A stretch of DNA of 64,000 bases from Actinomycetota bacterium (GTDB taxonomy: Bacteria; Actinomycetota; Acidimicrobiia; Actinomarinales; Actinomarinaceae): positions 11,914-75,913 of the forward strand of contig JAQCEB010000002.1 in the NCBI GenBank assembly GCA_027729925.1. Direction: 5' to 3'. A program made the position numbers and the translations under genes. The notes below the pieces were generated by a model. That model saw only the letters and a list, made by a program, of their open reading frames with translations. It ran no database searches and was not told where the DNA came from. Below are positions 26,965-36,164 of the stretch, piece after piece; the stretch's first letter is position 1; each line of letters opens with the position of its first letter.

Positions 26965-28779
26965 TTATCTCTCTCCCAATCCTAATCGTTTTTCAATTTT
27001 CATGCTTCTTCGAGAAAAGCTATAAGTAAAAACCCAATAAAGTATTGCACAGAATACAATGTTTTCCAATACAGTACCTAAAAAGTTAGCCCCTTGCGAT
27101 TGAGCAGGTATAACTTTAATTCCAACAAACAGTAAGTCAAATAGACCAACAATTGCAACTAAACTGGTGTCTTTAAATAAACTGATTACTTGACTTACTA
27201 ATGTCGGTATTACAGCTCGTAATGCTTGGGGTAATACAATTAAACTAATTCTTTGAATCGTATTTAAGCCGACTGCATCAGCAGCTTCAAACTGACCTTT
27301 ATTAATTGACTGTAATCCTCCTCTAACATTCTCAGCCAGATAAGCTGAACTAAAAATTGCTGTTACAGCTATTGCTCTTACAACTTCATCAAACTCAACA
27401 CCGCGAGGAAGAAACAAAGACAGCATGACACTACCAAAAAATAACCATGTTATAAATGGAACTGATCTAACCAACTCAATAAATGTTGTACAAATAATTC
27501 TAACTATTGGTAATTTTGAAGTTCTGCCTAGAGCTAATAAGACTCCGAGTGGTGATGAGAGTAGAACGCCAAAATAAGCAATTATCCAAGTAAGAGCAAA
27601 CCCTCCATAAATTGAAGAGCCAGGAACCTCAATAAGAGTTTCTGAAGTTCCACCTCTCATTAAAAATAATATTATTGAAATGGACAATGTCCATACAATC
27701 AATAAATTTTTAGAATTCTCTTTGGTGTTAGAAATGTATGGCGATAATGATGTGAGTATAAAATAAAGAAAAAATATTATTTTTAATTGTCTTAAAATTG
27801 GTAAAAATAAAGATACTAAAAATAAAGCTAGAGTTAAATAAAAAAAGTATTTTTGGTATTTTTTATTTTTTTCTTGATTAAATATAAACAAAGAAATGTA
27901 TCCTAAGACTAAACCTACAGCTACCATCGGTAAGTCAATTGAATAAATAGAAACTAGACTAAAATCTGGTTTTCTATAAATCCATGTTACAACGAGTAAT
28001 GGAAGTAAAAACCAAAAAGCTGGGATAGCTCTTTTAAGTGCAATTACTTGTTTTGAATTAAAAGATTTACCTAGATAATAAAAACCAATTAAAACAAAAT
28101 ATAATACAGTCCATGGAATCGTTGTTGAACTCGCAACAGGTAAATACTGATCTTGAACTCTAACATTTGTACTATCAAAAACTACAGTAGGAACTTTAAT
28201 AAACCAAATAGAAGCTATAAGAAATCCAAGATATGCAAAACTTAATAAATCTCTTAATACCGTTTTATCTGAAAACTTAAACTTTATAAATATAACGGTA
28301 ACTAACAAAATTGTCACATAACCCAAAAAAAGTAACCTTGTATTGAATTGCAAAACTTCCTCTTGAATTCCCTGAACTTTGTCTGTAGTTACAGATGTAG
28401 GTGTTATTAAGATAAGTAAAAATAACACAACAAATACTTTAATTAACTTGTCCATAGCATTATTAATTGTTATCCGAATATTTTTTGAATTGTAACCCCA
28501 GGTTAATCCAAACATTACTATTACAAGCCCAACAGTTATCCAAACTCTAATAAAGTCAGACTCTGGATAAGCTTGTACCATATAAAGTTGTAAATTATAA
28601 GTAATAGCTGTCCACTGTCTTTCAGGTGAAATAATAAAACTTATTATTCCACGAAATAAAGCTACAAGGGCGAAGATTGAAGCGAATGTTAAAACCACAG
28701 AACTATAGCTTGAAAACAAATTTTCTTTTAGCCACCTCTTCACAACTCCATAATCAACTTTTGTATTTGCTTCAATCAT
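26965..28779 (-). CDS. General amino-acid ABC permease with large N-terminal membrane extension (AapM-like)
   Basis: A 604-residue permease. The C-terminal ~220 residues are a canonical polar amino-acid permease domain: GGFALTWIIAYFGVLLSSPLGVLL, then the EAA loop EAADAVGLNTIQRISLIVLPQALRAVIP that docks on the ATPase. The first ~380 residues add roughly ten or more extra hydrophobic helices in place of the shorter periplasmic/TM insert found in Rhizobium AapM (~380 residues in total). It starts at 28779, sharing one base with the stop of the AapQ-like gene. With that protein it would form the heterodimeric membrane channel. Confidence 0.87.
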   Translation of the reverse strand: MIEANTKVDYGVVKRWLKENLFSSYSSVVLTFASIFALVALFRGIISFIISPERQWTAITYNLQLYMVQAYPESDFIRVWITVGLVIVMFGLTWGYNSKNIRITINNAMDKLIKVFVVLFLLILITPTSVTTDKVQGIQEEVLQFNTRLLFLGYVTILLVTVIFIKFKFSDKTVLRDLLSFAYLGFLIASIWFIKVPTVVFDSTNVRVQDQYLPVASSTTIPWTVLYFVLIGFYYLGKSFNSKQVIALKRAIPAFWFLLPLLVVTWIYRKPDFSLVSIYSIDLPMVAVGLVLGYISLFIFNQEKNKKYQKYFFYLTLALFLVSLFLPILRQLKIIFFLYFILTSLSPYISNTKENSKNLLIVWTLSISIILFLMRGGTSETLIEVPGSSIYGGFALTWIIAYFGVLLSSPLGVLLALGRTSKLPIVRIICTTFIELVRSVPFITWLFFGSVMLSLFLPRGVEFDEVVRAIAVTAIFSSAYLAENVRGGLQSINKGQFEAADAVGLNTIQRISLIVLPQALRAVIPTLVSQVISLFKDTSLVAIVGLFDLLFVGIKVIPAQSQGANFLGTVLENIVFCAILYWVFTYSFSRRSMKIEKRLGLGER

Positions 28780-30326
28780 TATCTCTCCACAATCTTTAAC
28801 TTTTTGTTATAAAAATTAACAATAGATGACAGGGTCAAGCTAACAAAGGAATAAAAAGCCATCCAAATTAAAAAGACTGCGATGGTTTGACCTTCTTGGT
28901 TATACAGAGTTTGACCTACTGAAACAATCTCTGGAAACGCTACAGCGATACCTAATGAAGTATTTTTTGCTAAGTTTAAATATTGATTACCCATTGGAGG
29001 AAGCATTATTCTGAGAGCTTGAGGCAGAACAATTAGACGAAGTAAGGTGCTTCGCTTAAGACCTAATGATAGACCTGCTTCACTTTGTCCTTTTGCAACA
29101 GCCATAATTCCAGATCTAACTACTTCTGATATAAATACAGAAGTATACAAAACAACACCAACCCAAGTTGCAAAGTAGCCAACAGTCATAACTTTTCCAA
29201 CATCCTGTGAATAATTCGTAAAAGTAGATGATCCAGCTTGTATAGCCTCTGGATAGCTGACAGAAAATGGAGCTCCTGAATAATTCCAATCAAGTTTATT
29301 TTGTATACCTTGAAAAAACTGTGGTAGCCCCCAATTTGATTTAAAAAATGCTTCGTTTCCAAGTAAAAAGTCTGAGATTGCAACACCTAGAGGCAAAAAC
29401 ATACCAACTATCAAAGTCAACAATAATAGCACAGTTATAACTAGCTTAAATATATCGTCATCAGTTAAAACGCCCCTGTTCTCAGCACTCCTTGTTCTCT
29501 TAACTTCACTAGAAATATATCGAACTGCATAAAAGGAACCAACAGAAATAAATAAAACTTGTATACCAATACGGGGAAACACATCAAATAAATTTCCAAC
29601 AATTGAAGCCGCATACCCAAATATACCAACTAGTTTATAAGCACCCGCCCAACCTAAAATGTTTGAAATTATTAAGAAAATTAAAGAATATATAGTTGGA
29701 TAAGCTTCTCGTCCATATTTTTCTAAAACAGAAACTCTCCACTTAAATACTTTTCTGGTGAAATAAAGCGATAGAATAAACCAAAATCCAAATAACCAAC
29801 TTGATTCTCCTGGGTCTAACCAGGGAAATGCTATTCCTTTAGCGCTGATATGAATAAAATGTTGACCTCTGTCTGCTTCTTCAAGTCTTGGAAAAGAAAT
29901 GAGAACAGCCTGCCAAAAGAAAATTTGAACTAAAAGTGGTATATTTCTAACTATCTCTACAAGACCAGTGGTCGATTTCTCAACAATCCAATTTTTAGAC
30001 AATCTTGCAATACCCATAATTGTTCCAAATATTGTTGCAAAAAATATACCTGAAACAGTAATTCTTAACATATTCGCTATACCTATTTGAATAGCTTCTA
30101 AACCAGATTCTGGATAGGTTTTAAAACCTTCTGAAACCTGTATTCCTGGAGTTGTACCTAAAAATCTCCAAGAAAATGGAAGATTTGTTGCAGCTAGATT
30201 AGCAACAGCTTGTGAGAAAAACCCTCTTAAAGAGTTGAAGACTAAAAATAAAACGAATAATTGAAAAGCCCATTTAAGGAACCTTACATCTCTCCAAAAT
30301 GCAAAATTAAATTTATTTTTATTCAT
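28779..30326 (-). CDS. General amino-acid ABC permease (AapQ-like)
   Basis: A 515-residue permease. An N-terminal ABC permease half appears around residue 86 (IGIANMLRITVSGIFFATIFGTIMG), a long insert with further helices follows, and the EAA loop is at the C-terminus (EAGLSLGLKRSTLLRLIVLPQ). This split arrangement, with a big insert inside the permease domain, is known from AapQ/BztB proteins of general L-amino-acid transporters, which are ~400 residues. This one is longer. It partners the AapM-like protein downstream (one-base overlap). Its start is 109 bp from the end of the binding-protein gene, across a hairpin. Confidence 0.87.
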   Translation of the reverse strand: MNKNKFNFAFWRDVRFLKWAFQLFVLFLVFNSLRGFFSQAVANLAATNLPFSWRFLGTTPGIQVSEGFKTYPESGLEAIQIGIANMLRITVSGIFFATIFGTIMGIARLSKNWIVEKSTTGLVEIVRNIPLLVQIFFWQAVLISFPRLEEADRGQHFIHISAKGIAFPWLDPGESSWLFGFWFILSLYFTRKVFKWRVSVLEKYGREAYPTIYSLIFLIISNILGWAGAYKLVGIFGYAASIVGNLFDVFPRIGIQVLFISVGSFYAVRYISSEVKRTRSAENRGVLTDDDIFKLVITVLLLLTLIVGMFLPLGVAISDFLLGNEAFFKSNWGLPQFFQGIQNKLDWNYSGAPFSVSYPEAIQAGSSTFTNYSQDVGKVMTVGYFATWVGVVLYTSVFISEVVRSGIMAVAKGQSEAGLSLGLKRSTLLRLIVLPQALRIMLPPMGNQYLNLAKNTSLGIAVAFPEIVSVGQTLYNQEGQTIAVFLIWMAFYSFVSLTLSSIVNFYNKKLKIVER

Positions 30327-30392
30327 TTTTATTAATTGATATTACCATTTGCAAACTCTCTAATCTAGTGTACTTTTTAAAATTTAAAAAAA

Positions 30393-30416
30393 GAAAGGGG
30401 CATTAGAGCCCCTTTC
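30393..30416 (-). terminator. Intercistronic hairpin/terminator between the binding protein and the permeases
   Basis: Nine-base perfect arms GAAAGGGGC and GCCCCTTTC surround a six-base loop, followed on the minus strand by a T-rich tract (seven T in a row, 30385-30391 region). This has the form of an intrinsic terminator. Its place, between the binding-protein stop and the first permease, would allow partial read-through so that binding protein is made in excess, as known in several ABC operons. Confidence 0.75.
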
Positions 30417-30435
30417 CTTAAAACAAAATGTTTTA

Positions 30436-31500
30436 TTATCTTGCTGGAGGTGAGTAGATTAATCCACCATCTGTCCAACTAGCATTTGCTGATCCTTCTC
30501 TATAAAGTCCAACTGGATTTAAGTTTTTAGAATAAATCTCATCGTAGTTTCCTACTTGTTTAATGACATTATAGAAAGCATCGGCTGATAGGCCCATAAC
30601 AGTTTGTAACTGTCCATCGTTTTTACCTGTGAGACGACCCATTTCTGGATTCGCATCATAATCAAATGAATCAACATTTGATCTACCAACTCCGTACTCA
30701 TCAGCAATAAATGTAGCGTAAACTACCCAATTGACGATGTCACCCCATTGGCTATCATTTGAACGATATACAGGACCTAATGGTTCTTTTGAGATAGGTG
30801 TTGATGGGAAAATTGACCAATCATTTAATGCACCTTCTGAAGCTCTATTACCTACAAGAGCAGAACCGTCGGTTGTGACGATATCACATGCACCAGCTTT
30901 GAATTTCTCCATAGCTTCTGCGAATGTTTCAACTGTTTCAAGAACAATGCTTGCACCAACAAGTCTTGCTCCTTCAGTTATGTTTTTCTCTGTTGTTGTA
31001 CCAGCATTTGTACACACTTTAAGACCATCAATGTCTTTAAGTGTTGAAGATGCAGATAATCCATCAGAATTTCTACCCATTAACTGTTGTCCGTCAAAAT
31101 AGGTAGTTGGTCCAAAGTCAAGACCAAGTTCTGTGTCTCGGCTTTGAGTCCAAGTTGTGTTTCTGATTAATACATCTACTTCTCCTGATGATAAAGCAGT
31201 AAATCTTTCAGCAGCGGTAAGCGCTGTAAATTCAACTTTACTGTAATCTCCAAAAACTGCTGCAGCTATTGCATAACAATAATCTGCATCAATTCCTGTT
31301 ACAGAACCATCAGCTTGTGTTTCAGAGAAAGCAACTGCAGTACCAGAAACTCCACACTTAAGGAATCCTCTTTCTTTTACTGTGTCGAGTGTAGTCTTTG
31401 CTACAACCTCTTCAACAGCTGCTTCTTCTGCTGTATCAGTAGCACAAGCTACTGCCACTAACGCAAGTACAAGTAGAGAAACGATTGCTTTTTTATTCAA
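30436..31500 (-). CDS. Amino-acid ABC transporter substrate-binding protein (AapJ/BztA-like)
   Basis: A 354-residue lipoprotein. The signal peptide runs into lipobox VAVAC, with the lipidated Cys at ~19, then an acidic linker. The mature protein begins with TLDTVKERGFLKCGVSG, the classical start of polar amino-acid binding proteins, and includes GIDADYCYAIAAAVFGD and AERFTALSSGEVDVLIRN. Long members (~340 residues) with internal cysteines (KVCTNAG, AGACDIVTTD) are the AapJ/BztA type with broad L-amino-acid specificity. It is anchored outside the membrane and delivers ligand to the permeases encoded downstream. First gene of the operon, with AAGGAG-type bases before the ATG. Confidence 0.9.
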   Translation of the reverse strand: MNKKAIVSLLVLALVAVACATDTAEEAAVEEVVAKTTLDTVKERGFLKCGVSGTAVAFSETQADGSVTGIDADYCYAIAAAVFGDYSKVEFTALTAAERFTALSSGEVDVLIRNTTWTQSRDTELGLDFGPTTYFDGQQLMGRNSDGLSASSTLKDIDGLKVCTNAGTTTEKNITEGARLVGASIVLETVETFAEAMEKFKAGACDIVTTDGSALVGNRASEGALNDWSIFPSTPISKEPLGPVYRSNDSQWGDIVNWVVYATFIADEYGVGRSNVDSFDYDANPEMGRLTGKNDGQLQTVMGLSADAFYNVIKQVGNYDEIYSKNLNPVGLYREGSANASWTDGGLIYSPPAR

Positions 31501-31588
31501 TGTTTATCTCCTTTTAATTAAAAGTAGACAGCCCCAAATGAAGCTGACATGATTTAACTTTAATATAATTAGCTTTTTGTTTCAAAAT

Positions 31589-31632
31589 AATTATTTCAAT
31601 TTCTATAAAAGTATTGCAAAATTGAAATAATT
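31589..31632. promoter_or_regulatory. 14 bp inverted repeat in the amino-acid transporter / purA divergent promoter region
   Basis: Perfect arms AATTATTTCAATTT and AAATTGAAATAATT are separated by 16 bases, located 89 bp upstream of the transporter operon start and 82 bp upstream of purA. The 213 bp spacer is the longest intergenic region in the window and must hold both promoters. The repeat could be a repressor operator for amino-acid control, or form a long hairpin in a leader RNA. AT content makes chance repeats more likely than usual, but a perfect 14 bp pair is still uncommon. Confidence 0.4.
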
Positions 31633-31713
31633 CGCTAAGAATTTACAATTAGAAAGTTGTTCGGATTAATAAAAACTAACATTATTATCATATGTTGTAT
31701 CTAAGGAGTTAAA

Positions 31714-32994
31714 TTGTCCACTACCGTAGTTCTTGGTGCCCAGTGGGGTGATGAAGGTAAGGGGAAAGTCACAGATTTTTTTGCATCTTCAGCAGATATG
31801 GTTGTTCGTTTTCAAGGTGGTAACAATGCTGGTCATACAATAGTAGTTGGTGAAGAAAAAATAGCTTTATCATTAACTCCTTCAGGTGTTTTATACGGAG
31901 AATGTATCCCTGTGATTGGATCGGGTTGCGTAATAGATTTAGACTTCCTAAAAAAAGAATTAGAAATGTTAAATTCTAAAAATATCAAAACTGATAGATT
32001 GGCAATTTCATCTAATGCACATGTTGTTATGCCCTATCACAAAATTCTTGATGTACTTATAGAAGAAAGCTTGGGTGAAAATAAAATTGGTACAACAAAA
32101 AAAGGGATTGGCCCATGCTATGCAGATAAAATTCAAAGACGTGGAATTAGAATTCAAGATTTATTAGATGAAGAAAAATTTTCATCTAAAGTTAAAGCTA
32201 ATGTTGAAGAAAAGAACAAACTCTTAACAAATATTTATAATCATGAGCCTCTTGATGCAAATCAAATAATTGAAGAACTACAGTCCTTCAAAGGTCTTGT
32301 TTCAAAACATATTCAAGAAACTTCATTACTTATAAGTACCGCCATAAAAGAAGGAAAAAATGTCTTATTTGAAGGTGCTCAAGGTGCACTTCTTGATATT
32401 GACCATGGGACGTATCCATATGTAACAAGTTCTAATACTTCTTCTGGCAATGCAGCCACTGGTTCTGGTGTTGGTCCACTAAATATAAATCGTGTTGTTG
32501 GCGTAACAAAAGCTTATATTTCAAGAGTTGGAAGTGGTCCTTTTATAACTGAACAAAAAAATGAAATTGGAGATTATTTAATTGAAAATGGAAAAGAATT
32601 TGGAGTTGTAACAGGTAGAAGAAGAAGGTGTGGTTGGCTTGATTTAGTATCTCTCAAATATTCAGTGCGAGTTAACTCCTTGAGTGAACTTTTTATTACA
32701 AAACTCGACATACTTTCAGGACTTGAAGAAATCAAGCTAGCAACTAGTTATAAATATGATGAAAAAATATATGAAGACTATCCATATGAACAAAAAATAC
32801 TTTATGATGGTGAACCTGTATATATGACTCTTCCTGGTTGGAAAGAAGACATTTCTGAAATTAAAAAATTTGATGAATTACCTTTAAACGCTCAAAATTA
32901 TTTAAAAATCATCGAAGATTTTATAGAGGTTCCTATAACATTTATATCCGTTGGGCCTGAAAGAAATCAAAATATTATATTAGATAATGATTGA
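31714..32994 (+). CDS. purA: Adenylosuccinate synthetase
   Basis: A 426-residue GTP-dependent enzyme joining IMP and aspartate, the first committed step to AMP. Motifs are GAQWGDEGKGKVTDFFA (P-loop-like, catalytic Asp), FQGGNNAGHTIVVGEE with catalytic His, TKKGIGPCYADK, FEGAQGALLDIDHGTYP and VTGRRRRCGWLDLVSL. The start is TTG at 31714, seven bases after AAGGAG, because STTVVLGAQWGDEG is the normal N-terminus. It overlaps purB by 8 bp, so the two consecutive AMP-branch enzymes are translationally coupled. Confidence 0.96.
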   Translation: MSTTVVLGAQWGDEGKGKVTDFFASSADMVVRFQGGNNAGHTIVVGEEKIALSLTPSGVLYGECIPVIGSGCVIDLDFLKKELEMLNSKNIKTDRLAISSNAHVVMPYHKILDVLIEESLGENKIGTTKKGIGPCYADKIQRRGIRIQDLLDEEKFSSKVKANVEEKNKLLTNIYNHEPLDANQIIEELQSFKGLVSKHIQETSLLISTAIKEGKNVLFEGAQGALLDIDHGTYPYVTSSNTSSGNAATGSGVGPLNINRVVGVTKAYISRVGSGPFITEQKNEIGDYLIENGKEFGVVTGRRRRCGWLDLVSLKYSVRVNSLSELFITKLDILSGLEEIKLATSYKYDEKIYEDYPYEQKILYDGEPVYMTLPGWKEDISEIKKFDELPLNAQNYLKIIEDFIEVPITFISVGPERNQNIILDND

Positions 32995-34249
32995 TAGGTA
33001 CTTAATTCCTGAAGTAGATCAAATTTGGTCTGATCAAAACAAGATTAATACATGGAAAAAAATTCAATTTTACTATGTAGAAACCCTTGAAGAAGAAAAT
33101 ATAGCACCAAAAGGTGTGTCGGAAAAAATTAAAAATTCAGATGTTTTAAAAGAAGAAGTAGAAGCAAGAGAAGCTATTACAAATCATGACTTGGCATCAT
33201 TTATAGATGTTTTACAAGAAAAGGTTGGCGAAGGTTCCAATTGGATTCATTATGGGTTAACTAGTTCTGACATCGTTGACACCGCAAATAGTCTTTTAAT
33301 AAATGAATCAATAGTTCTTGTTGAAAAATTTGTTAATGATCTTTTGTTAGTTTTAAAGACAAGAGCTATGCAAGAAAAAGATACAAAAATAATTGGAAGA
33401 ACTCATGGAGTGTTTGCTGAAGAAACTTTTCTTGGAAATATTTTTGGAAACTGGTATTTAGAAATTAAACGTGGTCTAGAAAGAATATCTAAGTCAAAAG
33501 AAGGAATTAGTTTCGGAAAAATGAGTGGACCAGTTGGAAACTATACTGTTGTTTCAGAAGAAGTTGAAAGTAAAACTCTTAAAAAACTTGGTTTACATCA
33601 GGAAATATTTGCTAGCCAAATAGTTGGAAGAGATAGATATGCTGAAGTTCTTAGTTCGATCGCAATTCTTGGAAGTACTTTTGATAGAATTGCGACAAAT
33701 TTAAGAAACTACCAAAGATCTGAAATATCTGAGATGTTTGAATCATTTAAAGAAGGTCAAAAAGGCTCATCCGCTATGCCACATAAAAAAAATCCCATTG
33801 GTAGTGAGAGAATTTCTGGTTTATCAAGAATCTTAAGAGGTAATATAATTTCTGGTCTTGAAAACATGGTTCTTTGGAATGAAAGAGATATTTCTAATTC
33901 ATCTGTCGAGAGAATTATTTTTCCTGATAGTTTCCATATCATTTCATTCATTTCAAAAGAACTTAAAAATATTATTGAAAACATCCATATAGATTATGAG
34001 AAAATCAACTCAAATCTAGAAATTGCACAAAATAAATTAATTAGTCAAAGAGTACTTTCGTTTTTGGTCTCACAAGGAATAGACAGAGATTCAGCATACG
34101 GAGAAATTCAAAAAGCACTTTTTGCAAATACAAGTTACGATGAATTGTTATTAAAAGTTAAAGAAAAATTTAATTTGGACGTTCCTAATTTTCAAATTGA
34201 AACAATAAAAAACTTTGATGATGAAAATTTTTCAAAAAAATTAAATTAG
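32987..34249 (+). CDS. purB: Adenylosuccinate lyase
   Basis: A 420-residue fumarase/aspartase superfamily lyase that splits adenylosuccinate to AMP and fumarate, and SAICAR to AICAR. Signatures are WIHYGLTSSDIVDTAN with the TS-D motif, KIIGRTHGVFAEET with the general-acid His, and the flexible signature loop GSSAMPHKKNPIGSERISGL with the catalytic Ser. Length and motifs fit the short bacterial class. It immediately follows purA (8 bp overlap) and precedes the DUF3159 gene by 3 bp. Confidence 0.95.
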   Translation: MIDRYLIPEVDQIWSDQNKINTWKKIQFYYVETLEEENIAPKGVSEKIKNSDVLKEEVEAREAITNHDLASFIDVLQEKVGEGSNWIHYGLTSSDIVDTANSLLINESIVLVEKFVNDLLLVLKTRAMQEKDTKIIGRTHGVFAEETFLGNIFGNWYLEIKRGLERISKSKEGISFGKMSGPVGNYTVVSEEVESKTLKKLGLHQEIFASQIVGRDRYAEVLSSIAILGSTFDRIATNLRNYQRSEISEMFESFKEGQKGSSAMPHKKNPIGSERISGLSRILRGNIISGLENMVLWNERDISNSSVERIIFPDSFHIISFISKELKNIIENIHIDYEKINSNLEIAQNKLISQRVLSFLVSQGIDRDSAYGEIQKALFANTSYDELLLKVKEKFNLDVPNFQIETIKNFDDENFSKKLN

Positions 34250-34252
34250 ATT

Positions 34253-34930
34253 TTGAAATTTAATAAAAAATTTAAAGAAATTATTAAAGAGTTAAAATCT
34301 TTATCTCCTGATAATGAGAACGTATTTGACTCAGTTATTGCACCGGTGCTGTTTGTACTTTTATCTAATCTTTTTGATCTCAACACAGCAATAGTTATAA
34401 CCGGTATTGTAATTTTCGGATTTTTAGTTTTAAGATTTTTACAAAAACAAAACACAAAATATGTTTTTTATGGGGCACTCGGCTCATTAATTGCATTAGT
34501 ATTTGCTAAATATCAGGGCTCTGCATCTGGTTTTTTTATTCCTGGAATAGTTAGAGATGGGGTTATTTCAATAGTTGGCATTTTTTCAATATTTCTTGGT
34601 AAACCTTTTACTATTTACTCTTCAAAAGCTTTTAGAAAATGGCCAGAAGAGTGGTATTTGCATCCGCAAGTTAAACCTGCATATGTTTTAGTGGCTTATA
34701 TTTGGACAGTTTATTTATTTTTGAAGGCAGCTTTACAAATTTATTTTTTTCAAAATCCTGAAATTCTTGTTTTAATAAAATTGACTACTTCAAATCAGAC
34801 TACTTTATTGTTATTAGTAATAACTTATTTAATCGGTCAAAAAAAACTACAAAGTCTAGGAGGTCCTAGTGTCGAAGAATTTCAAAATAATGCAGCTCCT
34901 CCTTGGTCAAGCCAACAAGAGGGTTTTTAG
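34253..34930 (+). CDS. DUF3159 family membrane protein
   Basis: A 225-residue protein with TTG start, carrying about six hydrophobic helices. The pattern GALGSLIALVFAKYQGSASG then FIPGIVRDGVISIVGIFSI and LGKPFTIYSS is that of the actinobacteria-specific DUF3159 family, whose function is unknown. The proline in PGI and the conserved G in LGKP are visible. It sits between purB and an MscS channel on the same strand with short gaps (3 and 13 bp), so it may be part of the same transcript. The family supports an actinobacterial origin of the window. Confidence 0.7.
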   Translation: MKFNKKFKEIIKELKSLSPDNENVFDSVIAPVLFVLLSNLFDLNTAIVITGIVIFGFLVLRFLQKQNTKYVFYGALGSLIALVFAKYQGSASGFFIPGIVRDGVISIVGIFSIFLGKPFTIYSSKAFRKWPEEWYLHPQVKPAYVLVAYIWTVYLFLKAALQIYFFQNPEILVLIKLTTSNQTTLLLLVITYLIGQKKLQSLGGPSVEEFQNNAAPPWSSQQEGF

Positions 34931-34943
34931 GTAAGATAAAAGT

Positions 34944-36164
34944 ATGTTAGAAATAAATAATTCAGAAATAACTAATCTGGCTGTTCTATCTCTAATACTC
35001 TTATCTTTTTATGTCTTTTTAAAATGGTTTACTTTTCCTATTTTAAAAAAACTTGCAAAAAAAACTTCTACCCTTATAGATGATTTATTACTTGATAAAA
35101 AATTTGTTCACAGGATTTCGTTTGTTTTTGTATTTATTCTTTTCAAAATTATTACAGTCACATCAGGGTATCAATTAAATATTTTTTTAAATCCAATTTT
35201 TCAAAGAATATTTAATGCGTTTTTTGCACTAACAATTGGTCTAACAATTCTCGAAATATTAACTGTTGTAAATAAGATATCGGAAAAAATAGATTTCCTA
35301 AGGGATAAGCCGATAAAAGGCTACATACAAATAATTAAAATAATAATTACATCATTTGTCCTAATTATTATTTTTGCATTACTAACTGGCCAATCAGTTG
35401 GATACTATATAAGTGGCTTAGGTGCCTTGACAGCTGTATTGCTCCTAATTTTCCAAGATACTATTTTATCATTTGTTGCTTCTGTTCAAATTAGTCAAAA
35501 TGACATTATAAAAGTTGGTGACTGGATTGAAGTTAAAGAGTTTGGTGCAGATGGTGATGTAGTTGATATAGCTTTACATACTGTAAAAGTCCAAAATTGG
35601 GATAAAACAATTACAACTATTCCCACTTCCAAAATTGTAAATACTTCTGTCAAAAATTGGCGTGCCATGTCTGATTATGGCGGAAGAAGAATTAAAAGAG
35701 CAATCAATATTGATATATCAAGTATTAAGTTTTTAAGTGACGCTGAATTAGCAAATCTAGAGTTACTACCCCCATTAAAAAACTATTTACTTATAAAGAG
35801 AGAAGAGCTAAAAGAATACAATATAAAAATTAATGACGTTGATTCTGGATTAGAAAAAAGAAAACTTACAAATATTGGAACTTATCGCGCTTATATAGAA
35901 AATTATTTGAAACAAAATAAAAATTTAAATACTGAATCTATGACTTTCTTAATTAGACAACTACCTTCAAGCCCTGAAGGTGTGCCTCTAGAAATATATA
36001 CATTTACAAATACAACAGAATGGGTAGCATATGAAAAAATTCAATCTGATATATTTGATCATTTATTTGCTATTCTTCCAAAATTTGGACTAAGAGCTTA
36101 TCAAAATGGGCTATTAGAAGCTGTAGCTATGAAAAATTTACCTTTTCATCAGCTCGAAGATTGA
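34944..36164 (+). CDS. MscS-family mechanosensitive ion channel
   Basis: A 406-residue membrane protein with four to five helices. The pore helix and beta domain of MscS are recognisable: ISGLGALTAVLLLIFQDTILSFVASVQI, then QNDIIKVGDWIEVKEFGADGDVVDI, IPTSKIVNTSVKNWRAM. The soluble C-terminal part is longer than E. coli MscS (286 residues) and fits the YnaI/YbdG-like class, including SPEGVPLEIYTFT and AYEKIQSDIFDH. It releases solutes under osmotic downshift. It converges with lnt with a 38 bp overlap of coding ends, one of the longer overlaps here. Confidence 0.88.
   Translation: MLEINNSEITNLAVLSLILLSFYVFLKWFTFPILKKLAKKTSTLIDDLLLDKKFVHRISFVFVFILFKIITVTSGYQLNIFLNPIFQRIFNAFFALTIGLTILEILTVVNKISEKIDFLRDKPIKGYIQIIKIIITSFVLIIIFALLTGQSVGYYISGLGALTAVLLLIFQDTILSFVASVQISQNDIIKVGDWIEVKEFGADGDVVDIALHTVKVQNWDKTITTIPTSKIVNTSVKNWRAMSDYGGRRIKRAINIDISSIKFLSDAELANLELLPPLKNYLLIKREELKEYNIKINDVDSGLEKRKLTNIGTYRAYIENYLKQNKNLNTESMTFLIRQLPSSPEGVPLEIYTFTNTTEWVAYEKIQSDIFDHLFAILPKFGLRAYQNGLLEAVAMKNLPFHQLED

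Noticed and set aside
30731..31102. 123-codon open frame antisense to the amino-acid binding protein
   Set aside because: Low-complexity shadow frame; the minus-strand lipoprotein is well supported.
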